64,000 bases of DNA from JBBQED01 sp038320345 (GCA_038320345.1 JBBQED010000007.1:62001-126000), one strand, 5' to 3'; shown: positions 34,956 through 45,500, numbered from the stretch's first letter. The notes: generated by a model from the sequence alone, not told the origin. Numbers and translations: made by a program.

Positions 34956-36872
34956 ATGTGCGGGATTACCGGTTATCTTTCGTTTAATAAAAAATTCAAT
35001 CGTCAAGATCTTGAAGCGATGACTCATCGACTCGAGCATCGTGGCCCTGATGCAGAAGGATTATACAATGACGAAGTATGTGGACTAGGACATCGTCGCT
35101 TGTCCATTATTGACCTTTCAGATCGCGCCAATCAGCCTATGACATCCTCTAATGGGCGGTACATCATTGTTTACAATGGCGAAGTATATAATTTCAGAGA
35201 AATAGGAGCGCGACTAAAAGAAAATCCTGGAGGACAACAATCCGTAAAACTGAAAACATCGAGTGATACGGAAGTAATTTTAGAAGCTTTTTGTCAATAC
35301 GGATCTGATTTTGTTCAACACCTGAACGGAATGTTCGCTATTGGTATTTATGATACAGAACTTAATGAGATCTATTGCTTCCGCGACCGATTAGGAATCA
35401 AACCATTGATCTATTACTGGGACGGCGAAAATTTTGCTTTTGCCTCCGAAATGAAATCACTTCTCCTTTTGAAGGATATCAATAAAGAAATAAATTATCC
35501 TGCTCTACACGACTTTCTACATCTTGGATTCATTCCCGCACCTGATAGCATCTACAAGAATATTTTTAAAATGCAGCCAGGCACATGGATGAAAGTGTCA
35601 AAAAAAGGTCTTGAAATTTCTCGTTATTGGAACATCCGACAAAAGTTAACCAATAATATCATTTATGATAAAGAACAGGCATTAGTAAAAATGAGTGACT
35701 TGTTGATGAGCTCTGTTCAGTACCAGTTAAAAAGCGATGTGCCATTTGGCGTGTTTCTTAGCGGAGGTATCGATTCAAGTTTGGTAACAGCACAAGCAGT
35801 GAGTTTGTCAAGTGTTAAAGTGAACACATTTTCGATAGGTTTTGAGGAGAATAGCCACAATGAATCTGAATATGCCCGTGCCATCGCAAATTATCTTGGT
35901 ACTAACCATCATGAATTTATAGTATCCTACAGAGATGCCATGAATCTCATTGACTCATTCTTTGATGCTTATGATGAACCTTTTTCTGATCCTTCAGCCA
36001 TTCCAACAATGCTGGTTTCTAAACTGGCAAGTCAATATGTAACGGTAACGCTTTCCGGCGAAGGTGGCGATGAGTTATTTTTTGGATATGGTTCTTATCA
36101 ATGGGCGAGAAGATTATCCAGTCCTTTGTACAAAGTAATTCGTAAGCCTATGGCGCTGCTTTTTTCGCAGATGTCATCGCGGTATCAGCGGATAGAACAG
36201 ATGTTAAAATATGAAAACTCTAAGAATATTAGAAGTCATATTTTTTCACAGGAACAATATTTTTATACTTCAAATGAAATTGATAAGATTTTAAATGAAC
36301 CCTTTAAATTTTCTACAACTAACGATACTAATCAGATTTACAATCTCGCTTCTGTACTTACTGAAATTTCCGGCAAACAAGGTTTAGGTGTTGAAGAGCG
36401 GAAATTGAACGCCATGGAAAAGCAGGCATTGTTTGATATACAATATTACCTGCCTGATGATTTGCTAACAAAAGTAGATAGAGCTAGTATGCGATTTTCT
36501 ATTGAAACTAGAGTGCCCTATCTGGACCACCGAGTAGTTGAGTTTGCCCAAAATCTATCACCGGATTTGAAATATCATAACGGTATTTCGAAATATATCT
36601 TAAAAGAAATTTTATATCAATATATCCCAAAAAGATTCTTCGATAGACCAAAGCAAGGATTTGCTATACCCATGAATAAATGGCTGCGCAAAGAACTACG
36701 CTATCTTATTGATGAAAATTTAAATCCAGAAATTATCAAGAAGGTTGGAATTCTGAACCCTGAAATCGTAAAAGAAATGGTGAAGGAATTTTTAAGCGGT
36801 AAAGATTTTCTTTACAATAGAATCTGGCTACTTATCGTACTGCAACACTGGTTTAAAAAAAATCAAGAATAG
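34956..36872 (+). CDS. Asparagine synthase-type amidotransferase (glutamine-hydrolysing), copy 2
   Basis: 638 residues, longer than copy 1 at 24746. Glutaminase half: MCGITGYLSFNKKFN with Cys2, LEHRGPDAEGLY, GHRRLSIIDLSDRANQPM, IVYNGEVYNFREIG. Synthetase half: FGVFLSGGIDSSLVTA (PP-loop), TLSGEGGDELFFGY, RASMRFSIETRVPYLDHRVV. The SGEGGDE motif and the extended form are those of XrtA/exosortase- and EPS-associated amidotransferases (AsnB type 1 in glycan clusters), in contrast to LDGQGADE in copy 1. It probably amidates a sugar acid. Two differing copies in one cluster suggest two amide-bearing positions or one broader substrate range. Confidence 0.92.
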   Translation: MCGITGYLSFNKKFNRQDLEAMTHRLEHRGPDAEGLYNDEVCGLGHRRLSIIDLSDRANQPMTSSNGRYIIVYNGEVYNFREIGARLKENPGGQQSVKLKTSSDTEVILEAFCQYGSDFVQHLNGMFAIGIYDTELNEIYCFRDRLGIKPLIYYWDGENFAFASEMKSLLLLKDINKEINYPALHDFLHLGFIPAPDSIYKNIFKMQPGTWMKVSKKGLEISRYWNIRQKLTNNIIYDKEQALVKMSDLLMSSVQYQLKSDVPFGVFLSGGIDSSLVTAQAVSLSSVKVNTFSIGFEENSHNESEYARAIANYLGTNHHEFIVSYRDAMNLIDSFFDAYDEPFSDPSAIPTMLVSKLASQYVTVTLSGEGGDELFFGYGSYQWARRLSSPLYKVIRKPMALLFSQMSSRYQRIEQMLKYENSKNIRSHIFSQEQYFYTSNEIDKILNEPFKFSTTNDTNQIYNLASVLTEISGKQGLGVEERKLNAMEKQALFDIQYYLPDDLLTKVDRASMRFSIETRVPYLDHRVVEFAQNLSPDLKYHNGISKYILKEILYQYIPKRFFDRPKQGFAIPMNKWLRKELRYLIDENLNPEIIKKVGILNPEIVKEMVKEFLSGKDFLYNRIWLLIVLQHWFKKNQE

Positions 36873-36916
36873 TAGTAATTTTTCAAGACAGTTATTTCCC
36901 TATCGGTTTGGGCAAA

Positions 36917-38275
36917 CTAAATATTTTCAAAATTCAACTGCAAGGTTTTACTCTCATCAATTTCTTTTTGTCGAAGATGACGTATAATGAATAATGCAGA
37001 AATATAGAAAGGAAGGCAAGGAATTTTATACCTCACCAAACTTCCAAAATTACTCGTGGAGATCCCTACTGAAAACGCAAAAAAGAAAGAGAAGATCAGC
37101 GAAAAAGTAAGTAAATGTTGTTTTAGGAGAAATCGGAAAATACCAATTATTCTAACCATCCACAGCACTCGGATCGTAAAAATTAAAACAATCAAATTTT
37201 CTATGGAAGAAATAAACATTACTGCATTATTAACTTCAAGAATAAATGGCCGGAAGAGGGTTGCGAAAATAGCTGCAGGCGCTTTCTGAGCCATACTGCC
37301 GATCGTCGGATCAAAATCACCAATATCGAATGAATTACCTCGATAGTAATCCATCTTAAGATCCCGTTGTTGTATTACTGCTTTTTCAAGTACAGTATCC
37401 ATTGAATATTCTGCTAACTGTGAACTTAACAGATTCAGCAAGAGATAACCACTTCCTATTCCCAAAATAACGAATAAAGGGATAGCAGCAACTCTTGCAA
37501 TTCCTCCTTTGATCTTCGCGAGTAAACTATGCACCATCCAAAAGATCATTCCTGGAAGAAGTCCAATAAAAATATATGGTTTTATCGAAAGAATAATAAA
37601 TAAAGACAATGCAAAGGTTATAATATACCTAAACGATTTTTTTTTCTTAATAAAACTAAAGTAATAACTATGGGTCAGAAACCCGATTGCACTCAGAGTA
37701 AATGTATCCTTTAACAAACCTGAACCCCAAAAGAAAACAGACGGTATAAAGAAGATAGAAATAGCAAATTGTTTTTCAAGTTGAGGGAATTCAAGAATGA
37801 AGACTCTGTATAATCTCCATACTCCCAGAAAGGATGCTGTTGCAAGAAGAATGGTAGAGACTACAAAACTTTTAAAACTGAGTAAAACAAATGGAAATGC
37901 TAGCTTAACAACGAACCAAGTTTCTTTATCCCTTAGATATGCAGGATATCCAGTTTCTGAATTAAATAACCAGATTGAATTGGGGTCATACGGATAAAAT
38001 AAAATATGAAATGCAGAACCTGGACTCTGAAGAGCAAGTTTGACGATACAAAGAGCGTCATTATAATATTGAAGTGTATCTCCACCGGGATAATAAATGG
38101 TATACACCAAGCACACACCAATGCCTCCAAACAATTTCATCCTTAATCCAGGAAGGAAATATTTAAATTCCGGATTTTCTTTAACTTTTTTAATACTGTA
38201 AACACGAGCTAGAACATAGATAATCAATAAAGCTACAGGTGCAAATATAAAATCGGTTAATGTTAGAAGCTCCAT
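36917..38275 (-). CDS. Polytopic membrane protein, candidate O-antigen/EPS polymerase
   Basis: 452 residues with about 10-11 hydrophobic helices and a large extracytoplasmic loop. I do not recognise a named family with certainty. Notable: YYPGGDTLQYYND after the second helix, where periplasmic GGDT-type loops occur in Wzy-like or GT-C-like proteins; a loop with LAEYSMDTVLEKAVIQQRDLKMDYYRG; and a conserved-looking C-terminal GSLVRYKIPCLPFYISALFI. Proteins of this type are common in Bacteroidota EPS loci. Lying in the same cluster as a Wzx flippase and with no other Wzy in the window, it is the best candidate polymerase. It is convergent with asnB copy 2 and divergent from the 38364 gene. Confidence 0.6.
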   Translation of the reverse strand: MELLTLTDFIFAPVALLIIYVLARVYSIKKVKENPEFKYFLPGLRMKLFGGIGVCLVYTIYYPGGDTLQYYNDALCIVKLALQSPGSAFHILFYPYDPNSIWLFNSETGYPAYLRDKETWFVVKLAFPFVLLSFKSFVVSTILLATASFLGVWRLYRVFILEFPQLEKQFAISIFFIPSVFFWGSGLLKDTFTLSAIGFLTHSYYFSFIKKKKSFRYIITFALSLFIILSIKPYIFIGLLPGMIFWMVHSLLAKIKGGIARVAAIPLFVILGIGSGYLLLNLLSSQLAEYSMDTVLEKAVIQQRDLKMDYYRGNSFDIGDFDPTIGSMAQKAPAAIFATLFRPFILEVNNAVMFISSIENLIVLIFTIRVLWMVRIIGIFRFLLKQHLLTFSLIFSFFFAFSVGISTSNFGSLVRYKIPCLPFYISALFIIRHLRQKEIDESKTLQLNFENI

Positions 38276-38363
38276 GTATTTGTTTTGCCTACTTGCAGAT
38301 CAACGAAGATAAGTATTCTGATCTTATATGATAATTTCGCATCAAGGTACTACTTTAGCAAAA

Positions 38364-39596
38364 ATGAAAATCCTATATCTATCCTACGACGGAATGACGG
38401 ACCCTCTTGGTCAGTCGCAGGTACTCCCCTATCTCCGTGGTTTGGCAGCAATGGGACATCAGATACATCTAGTTAGTTGTGAAAAGCCAGCGAATTATGA
38501 AAGAAACAAAGCACTGATACAGGAAATTTGCGATCATGCAACCATTCAATGGTTTCCGATCACCTACACTAAAAATCCTCCGGTTTTAAGTACGCTTTGG
38601 GACTTATATCGCATGAAGCGCCTTTCAAAGCAACTCCATTCGAAACACCACTTTAACATCATTCATTGCCGTAGCTATCTTACAACACTAATAGGTATAG
38701 AGGTACGCAAAAGTAACGTTGCCAAAATACTGTTTGATATGCGTGGTTTTTGGGTCGATGAAAGAGTTGAAGGAGGAATCTGGAAATTGTCGAATCCTGT
38801 TTTCCGTATCATTTATAATTATCTGAAGCGAAAAGAAAAAGAAATGCTCGTCACTGCAGATGCCATTGTTTCATTGACAAATAAAGCACTTCCAATAATC
38901 AAAAGCATTCAAGGCAAAACAAATAAAGGGCAAATTATTAAAGTAATTCCTTGTTGCGTAGATACTGAGCATTTCAATATAAAAAACATCAGTGCTCTCC
39001 AGAAAAAAGAAGTTTATTCGCTTTTCAAAATCCCAGAAACATCATTCGTACTCAGTTATCTTGGCGGTATTGGCACCTGGTATCTCCCTAGTGAAATGAT
39101 GGATTTTTTTGCACGACTTCTAGTTCGGTTTCCAACTGCCTTATTCTTTTTTATCACTCAGGAAGAAGCGCAACCGCTTTATGATCTTGCAAAAGAAAAA
39201 GGTATTCCAACTACTTCAGTGATTGTAACAAAAGCCACTAGAAAAGAAGTCCCTCTTTATTTAAGTATAAGTAATGCTTCTTTATTTTTCATCAAACCCT
39301 CCTTCTCCAAACAAGCCAGTTCACCTACTAAGCAGGGAGAAATAATGTCAATGGGAGTTCCGCTAATTTGTAATAAAGGAATTGGAGATACCGATCAGAT
39401 TTTGATTGAAAGTGAAACGGGATCTGTTGTTGAACGCTTCGATAATGAGGAATATGATCGCATTATCAACGAACTAAATATTATTGTTAGTGAGCCAATT
39501 CATTTGAAAATTAGGTCCGCTGCCATCCACTATTTTTCATTAACCGATGGAATTAAAAAATACTCAGAAGTGTACAATTCCTTAGGTCATGAATGA
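38364..39596 (+). CDS. Family 4 glycosyltransferase
   Basis: About 410 residues from ATG 38364 (MKILYLSYDGMTDPLGQSQV); the upstream ATG at 38328 would add 12 residues that do not resemble the family, and TAATTTCG/TACTTTAG -7-like sequences lie in that stretch. N-terminal domain: LPYLRGLAAMGHQIHLVS, FNIIHCRSYLTTLIG, FDMRGFWVDERVEGG. C-terminal domain: FVLSYLGGIGTWYLPSEMM and a sugar-nucleotide region FIKPSFSKQASSPTKQGEIMSMGVPLI, typical of cluster GT4 enzymes. Its 3' end overlaps rlmH by 10 bases tail to tail. Confidence 0.88.
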   Translation: MKILYLSYDGMTDPLGQSQVLPYLRGLAAMGHQIHLVSCEKPANYERNKALIQEICDHATIQWFPITYTKNPPVLSTLWDLYRMKRLSKQLHSKHHFNIIHCRSYLTTLIGIEVRKSNVAKILFDMRGFWVDERVEGGIWKLSNPVFRIIYNYLKRKEKEMLVTADAIVSLTNKALPIIKSIQGKTNKGQIIKVIPCCVDTEHFNIKNISALQKKEVYSLFKIPETSFVLSYLGGIGTWYLPSEMMDFFARLLVRFPTALFFFITQEEAQPLYDLAKEKGIPTTSVIVTKATRKEVPLYLSISNASLFFIKPSFSKQASSPTKQGEIMSMGVPLICNKGIGDTDQILIESETGSVVERFDNEEYDRIINELNIIVSEPIHLKIRSAAIHYFSLTDGIKKYSEVYNSLGHE

Positions 39597-40057
39597 TGAT
39601 AAGGTTCATTTCTTAAAATCGTTAAAGCTCTATAAAATTGTTCGGTAAAAATTAAGCGTACCATTTGATGAGTAAATGTCATGGAAGAAAGTGATATAGA
39701 TTCATTTGCTCTTTTCCGGATTGATTCATGAAATCCATAAGCACCTCCTACCAGAAAAATTAGCTCAGAATTGACCGTAGTAAACTTCTTGTTTAACCAT
39801 ACAGCAAATTGCTCAGAACTGAACGACTGACCTTTATCATCCAATAAAACGAGATGGTCAGCAGGACTGATCAACGAAAGTACTTTATTCGCTTCTGCTT
39901 CTAAGATCTGTTCTTTGGTCCTCCCTTTTGGGGCTGGTGCTTCAATTTCTTTGCTTTCGAACGGAATGTATCTTTTAATCCTAGTCGTATACATCTGAAT
40001 TCCTTCTTTTAACCAAAGATCCTCAGTTTTGTGAATTTGTATAAATTTGGTTTTCAA
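39587..40057 (-). CDS. rlmH: 23S rRNA (pseudouridine1915-N3)-methyltransferase
   Basis: SPOUT-class methyltransferase for pseudouridine 1915 in helix 69 of 23S rRNA. 156 residues, normal length. Motifs: YTTRIKRYIPFESKEI, HLVLLDDKGQSFSSEQFA, ELIFLVGGAYGFHESIRKRA and the knot-forming C-terminus SLSSMTFTHQMVRLIFTEQFYRALTI ... PYHHS (YHH end is the family signature). The start is TTG at 40057; no in-frame ATG lies upstream before non-coding sequence and the next ATG would cut the fold. It overlaps the GT4 gene tail to tail by 10 bases. Confidence 0.95.
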   Translation of the reverse strand: MKTKFIQIHKTEDLWLKEGIQMYTTRIKRYIPFESKEIEAPAPKGRTKEQILEAEANKVLSLISPADHLVLLDDKGQSFSSEQFAVWLNKKFTTVNSELIFLVGGAYGFHESIRKRANESISLSSMTFTHQMVRLIFTEQFYRALTILRNEPYHHS

Positions 40058-40238
40058 TTGTTTAATTATTTTTATGGACTATTTCACAGGTTAGTTGTTG
40101 AAAATAGATGAGAAATTATCTCCGTCTATTGAGAATAACGAACTATAATTGTGTAAAATTGGAAAAAGAAAGGATGCACAGGTTTCTAGATGGAGCTTCT
40201 GGCTTGATTTTTGAAACTTTAAGAACCAATTACTACCC

Positions 40239-40631
40239 ATGAAAAACATCCTGACGGCCATAGCATTAATTCTGGTCAGCACGTTCTCAACAACAGCATC
40301 ACTCGACGTCTTTGACGACGTGGGGAATGCCCTTCGTTCAGGAGATGCGCGTTCAATCTCTCGTTTTTTTGGAAATACTGTGGATCTCACCATCGTAAAT
40401 CAGGAAGAGGTTTACAGTAAAGTTCAAGCGGAGCAAATTCTACGTGATTTTTTCAGTAAAAATACCCCGCGTTCCTTTACTATCATTCATAAAGGGGAAT
40501 CTAAAGAAGGAGCCCGATATGCAATTGGAAGTCTGGTAACTACCCAAGGTATTACTTATCGTACCTATTTTTATGTTAAACAACAGGGTGGCACTTCGAT
40601 TATACAGGAATTAAGGTTTATGCAAGAATAA
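40239..40631 (+). CDS. DUF4783 domain protein (NTF2-like), exported
   Basis: 130 residues. Signal peptide MKNILTAIALILVSTFSTTA, then a domain typical of DUF4783: DVFDDVGNALRSGDARSISRFFGNTVDLTI, then YSKVQAEQILRDFFSKNTPRSFTIIH and ARYAIGSLVTTQGITYRTYFYVKQ. The fold is predicted to be NTF2/SnoaL-like. No function is known. In Bacteroidota this family is regularly next to nadC and rlmH, as here, so it is probably a conserved housekeeping neighbour. A strong terminator follows. Confidence 0.9.
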   Translation: MKNILTAIALILVSTFSTTASLDVFDDVGNALRSGDARSISRFFGNTVDLTIVNQEEVYSKVQAEQILRDFFSKNTPRSFTIIHKGESKEGARYAIGSLVTTQGITYRTYFYVKQQGGTSIIQELRFMQE

Positions 40632-40649
40632 AAAAATATTCGAACACTT

Positions 40650-40682
40650 AAAGGGCTGCTTTTTGCGGTCCTTTATTTTTTT
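40650..40682 (+). terminator. Intrinsic terminator after the DUF4783 gene
   Basis: Ten-pair stem aaagggctgc / gcggtccttt (two G-U pairs) around a ttttt loop at 40650-40674, followed by a T-rich tract to 40682. Confidence 0.88.
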
Positions 40683-40689
40683 AGAGCCG

Positions 40690-40718
40690 TTGGGAATGCA
40701 TAATAATTGCCAACTTTG
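40690..40718 (+). promoter_or_regulatory. Promoter of nadC
   Basis: TTG (40690-40692), 18-base spacer, CAACTTTG (40711-40718), differing from TAnnTTTG at one base. It lies 14 bases before the nadC ATG and directly after the terminator. Confidence 0.5.
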
Positions 40719-40732
40719 CATTTCTAAAGCTT

Positions 40733-41569
40733 ATGGATCTTACTCAATTTATCAGAGAATCTCTTCAAGAAGATGTTGGTAGTGGTGATCATACCTCACT
40801 TTCAACTATTCCATCCGAAAAAACTGGAAAAGCAAAACTTCTTGTAAAGGATGAAGGAGTCATTGCCGGTGTTGAACTTGCAAAACTTATTTTTTACGAA
40901 ATAGATCCTGAAATTAAAATAAACATCCTTCTTCAAGATGGGGCGAAAGTCAAATCAGGAGATCTTGCATTTACTGTTGAAGGTTCGGTAAGGTCAATAT
41001 TGATGGGAGAAAGATTAGTATTAAATTGTATGCAGAGAATGAGCGGAATTGCTACAACAACTGCAAAGTATGTAGCTGCGGTTGCAGGAATGCCAGTTAA
41101 AATTTTAGACACCCGAAAAACTACTCCTTTATTTCGACATCAGGAAAAATGGGCAGTGAGAATAGGTGGTGGATTTAATCATCGTATAGGGCTCTACGAT
41201 ATGATCCTCATAAAAGACAATCATGTTGACAGTGCCGGTGGGATTCGCGCTGCTTTGGAAAGAGCAGATAAGTATCGGAAGGAAAATAAGTTGGATATTT
41301 CTATTGAGATAGAAACAAGAAACTTGAATGAAGTTCAGCAAGTATTGGAGGCCAACATTGCGGATAGAATTATGTTAGATAATTTCCAACCTGAATTAAT
41401 CAGAGATGCTGTTGCACTCATCAATAAAAAAGTAGAAACAGAAGCATCCGGTGGAATTACAATCGAGAATATTCAACAATATGCTTCAACGGGTGTTGAT
41501 TATATTTCAGTGGGTGCCCTCACCCATTCTGTAAAAAGTCTAGATCTAAGTCTGAAGATTTTCAATTAA
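40733..41569 (+). CDS. nadC: Nicotinate-nucleotide pyrophosphorylase (quinolinate phosphoribosyltransferase)
   Basis: Converts quinolinate and PRPP to nicotinate mononucleotide, CO2 and PPi in de novo NAD synthesis. 278 residues, standard length. N-terminal REDVGSGDHTS-type motif is seen as LQEDVGSGDHTSLST; then LNCMQRMSGIATTT, LDTRKTTPLFRHQEKWAVRIGGGFNHRIGLYDMILIKDNH (read in parts), VQQVLEANIADRIMLDNF and EASGGITIENIQQYASTGVDYISVGALTHS. It stands between the nadC promoter and a BrkB-type gene 11 bases downstream. Confidence 0.97.
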   Translation: MDLTQFIRESLQEDVGSGDHTSLSTIPSEKTGKAKLLVKDEGVIAGVELAKLIFYEIDPEIKINILLQDGAKVKSGDLAFTVEGSVRSILMGERLVLNCMQRMSGIATTTAKYVAAVAGMPVKILDTRKTTPLFRHQEKWAVRIGGGFNHRIGLYDMILIKDNHVDSAGGIRAALERADKYRKENKLDISIEIETRNLNEVQQVLEANIADRIMLDNFQPELIRDAVALINKKVETEASGGITIENIQQYASTGVDYISVGALTHSVKSLDLSLKIFN

Positions 41570-41580
41570 ATTCCATTGAT

Positions 41581-42519
41581 GTGAATAAGCTTCGTCATTT
41601 TCTTTTTACGCACTGGCCGTTAAAACCAGTCATTGCATTATCAAAACATTTACGACTGCCCGGATTTGATGGATTACCATTATATGATGTAACAGATTTT
41701 TTTATTCAGCGATTACAAGAGGGAGAATTACAGACCAGAGCACGATCAATGGCATTTAGTTTCTTACTTGCCTTATTTCCTGCAGTCATCTTTATTTTTA
41801 CGCTGATCCCCTATATTCCAATTGATAACTTCCAATACCAGTTACTAGGGTTAATACAAGCACTCCTACCTTCCAATACCTACGAAGCTATTCGTACAAC
41901 TATTGAAGATATCGTTAATCATCAACGCGGAGGGTTATTGTCCTTTGGATTTTTCTTTGCCCTTTTTGTTTCCGCCGATGGAATCCTCGCCCTCATGAAT
42001 TGGTTCAATCGAAGCTTTCATGGAAAAGCACAACGATCAGGATGGCAGATGCGATTGATGGCTATTGGACTTACCATTACCCTTGCTTTTTTTGTACTGC
42101 TCGCAATCGGATTAATAGTTACCAGTGAAGTGGTATATCAATATCTTGTAAAGGAAGATGTCATCAACAATACGGTCAATATTGTCATGCTTCAGGCTGG
42201 GAAATGGTTAATTTTACTTTCACTTTGTTTTTCCGCCATCTCCCTATTGTATTATTTCGGTCCTTCGAAACATGAAAAGTTAAGGTTTATTTCGGCAGGA
42301 TCTTCATTGGCCACTCTGCTAATTGTTATCACAACATTAGGGTTCAATTTCTTTGTGACTAACTTTGGCACTTATAATAAAGTATATGGATCTATTGGGA
42401 CTTTGATCATCATTCTGATCTGGCTTTACATTAACTCGCTAGTACTTTTAGTAGGCTATGAACTTAATGTGTCTATCAAAAAAACACAACGCAAAATTAC
42501 TCCTCTTCCCACGAATTAA
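41581..42519 (+). CDS. YihY/virulence factor BrkB family membrane protein
   Basis: 312 residues with six or seven transmembrane helices. Typical features: LQTRARSMAFSFLLALFPAVIFIFTLIPYIP near the N-terminus, FALFVSADGILALMNWFNRSFHGK, and the last-helix region YNKVYGSIGTLIIILIWLYINSLVLLVGYELN that is the strongest family signature. The function is uncertain; once mis-annotated as RNase BN, some members affect envelope stability or serum resistance. Start is GTG at 41581, because the overlapping ATG at 41579 runs into TGA. The C-terminus looks complete. Its last 23 bases overlap, tail to tail, the end of the giant PKD gene. Confidence 0.88.
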   Translation: MNKLRHFLFTHWPLKPVIALSKHLRLPGFDGLPLYDVTDFFIQRLQEGELQTRARSMAFSFLLALFPAVIFIFTLIPYIPIDNFQYQLLGLIQALLPSNTYEAIRTTIEDIVNHQRGGLLSFGFFFALFVSADGILALMNWFNRSFHGKAQRSGWQMRLMAIGLTITLAFFVLLAIGLIVTSEVVYQYLVKEDVINNTVNIVMLQAGKWLILLSLCFSAISLLYYFGPSKHEKLRFISAGSSLATLLIVITTLGFNFFVTNFGTYNKVYGSIGTLIIILIWLYINSLVLLVGYELNVSIKKTQRKITPLPTN

Positions 42520-45500
42520 CATTCCCGCTAACCGTTTTCACTTCTTCCCAGTTACCAGCGGAGTTTTGCTTTTCAATTACATATTTCTCTACCCCTGTAT
42601 CCCAGTCAATGTAGCGTGTCCATTTAATTTGATTTCCAAATTCAGATTCAATTTTATTCAACAATATGGATGAACTAATATTGCCAGGATTTGTAGAAGA
42701 ATTGCACACATTTTGAATTTCCACTTTGTAATAATACTCTTGGTTCTGAACGTCTGTTGACATGTCTGAAAATTCATGAACAGCTGAAGGAACTGATGCG
42801 AGTAAAGAATAAGAAATATTATCCGTGGAACGATAAACAGTAAATCGATCAACCAGATAAGGAAGCAAAACTGGATTTTTCCATTCTGTTAAAACATAAC
42901 TGTTGTCTACAACTGTGGACCTTACTACTTCCACTTGTTGCTGATCAATATCACTTTCCGGAATAGCCTCAGACTCATTACTCCAAGAATCGAAGTTTCC
43001 ATCATTACAAATCGCAATAGCTTTTATTTTATAGATATACTTTTCAGGGCACCATGAACTCGTATCGGTAAACTGTAATGTAATAGTATCGACGATTGCA
43101 ATAAGCTGAAAATTAGGATTGATTTGATCTCCTCTGTAAATTTCATAATTCGTAAAAGAACAGCCTAGATAAGGAGACCATGTCAGATCAACTTTACGTA
43201 ATCCAGCAATAGTTTGCAAATTAATTGTAGTATGCTCTTTCGAAACCGAAAGTGAAGGTCGGCTACCACAAAAATCTACCGCTTGAATTTTATAAGAGTA
43301 TGAATTCGCTAAAGTATTTACAGAAGAATCAACATAAGTAGGAGTGGTATTATTCATTCCGCTGGTGTTCTGAGGAACAGCAGCGATACTATCATATACC
43401 GAGGTGATGGGGTTATACCGTGATACTAAATAATAATCCATATCATTCTGAAAGCAAAAATGCCAATTAACTTCAGCAACTGTTCCCGAATTTACTGTGA
43501 CTCTGTACAACTCAGTCACTGGAGGAGGAGCAGGATCATACATTGAAATATAATCGGGCATCGTTACAACAGAGGTACAGCCTCCGCTATTCGTAATTGT
43601 TAGAGTAATTGTATAATCGCCAGGTATCTGATAAAGATATGTTGGATGTTGTAAGGAAGAGGTGTCCCCATTTCCGAAATCCCATAAGTAAGTTGCATTC
43701 AACAAATTTTGAGAAGTATCTGTAAATTGCACTGTAGCAGGACTACATCCAGATTGAATATCAGAAGTAAAACCTGCAAGCGGTTGGGCATTAACAATAA
43801 TGGGAATTGGGAAAGTTAAAGTATCAGTACATCCGCCAAGATTACTACCCACCATTCGGATGGAATAAACTCCAGGTAAAGAATAAGTATATGAAGATTG
43901 ACTTCCATATAATACAGTACCATCTCCCATTAACCATGTTACTGAATCAGCAAAAGTTCCTGCATCATTAAGATTAACAGTAAAAGGTGTACATCCAATA
44001 GTATCTGTTGTACTAAGAACCAATAAAGGAACACTATCGACCTGAACCACAACAGGTGAAGTATAGATTGTTGAACACCCAGTGGAATCAAGTGTATAAA
44101 GTGATACGGTATAATTTCCGGGATTCATATAAACATGTACCGGATTGATTAAAGTGTCGGTAGTTCCATCACCAAAATGCCAATCCCAGCCAATTGCTCC
44201 AATAGAATTATCAGTAAATTCTACAAGTAAGGGAGCGCATCCCCTTGACGCCGACATGGAGAAAAAAGGAATCGATCCTCGAACACTGATATATGCAGGC
44301 ATCACCATGGTATCACTACAACCAAACTGATTAAATACGATGAGGGTAACTGTATACACTCCAGGCTGTGTATAAATATGAGATGGAAATTGAAGATTAG
44401 AAACTCCACCATCCCCAAAATCCCATAACCATTGATTAGCGTTTATAGAAGAGTCGGTGAATGCAACTTGCAAGGGTACACAGCCTGAAAGATTATCAGC
44501 ACTAAAATGAGCTTCAGCACTACTTACAACTACTAAAGAATCCCTGTTCAGTGTATCATGACAACCACTTGCTGCCTGAACGATTAACTGAACTGAATAA
44601 ATTCCATTATTACTATAGATGTGATTTGGATTTTGGAGTAAAGATGTACCCCCATCACCGAAGTTCCATTCCCAGCTAACGGCATTTTGAGAGGAATCGC
44701 TGAAGGCAACACTTACTGGATTACAATTATTAATCGTATTAAACGAAAAATCAGCAACGGTAACAATTACATTTGGTTTTGAAATTGATTTATTACAGCC
44801 ATTAATATCAGTAACAACAAGTGTTATTGGAGTTATCGGAGAACGCGTATATATATGAATTGGATTCTGAATATTTGATGTATCACCATCTCCAAAATCC
44901 CAATGCCATTTCACTGCATCCACACTTAGATCTTGAAATGTAACGGGAACTGGAACACAAGAAGAGGGTTGTGAATATGTGAAATCTGCAATGAGTCGAG
45001 AATTATAAATAGCGCTTGGAATGGTAATAGTGCTTGAACAAATATTACTAAACGCCGTTAAAGTAAGGTTATAAAAGCCGGCACCTGTGTAATAGTGTAC
45101 TGGATTCAGCAAATTAGAAGTAGTACCATCACCAAAATTCCACAACCAAGAAGAACTTTGTAAAGATTGATTGCTACACTGAACTGTTATTGTACTACAA
45201 TTAGTTGCGGTCACTGCATAATTAAATGCAGCCAGTGGATCATACACTTCTATTCGATATGCAAGTGGAAAAACCATTGCGCATCCATTGATATCTATCA
45301 CTGAAAGTGAAACGGAAAAATATCCACTATCTTGATAAACATAATATGGATTTTTCATTGTAGAAACGCCTCCATCTCCGAACGTCCAAGCATAACTTGA
45401 GAAATTCATATTTCCTGTATCAAAAAAGACAGTATCACCTGCACAAATTTTTCGTTTGTTACTAGAAATTGGAGCAACGGTATTTACCGCAAATGATTTT

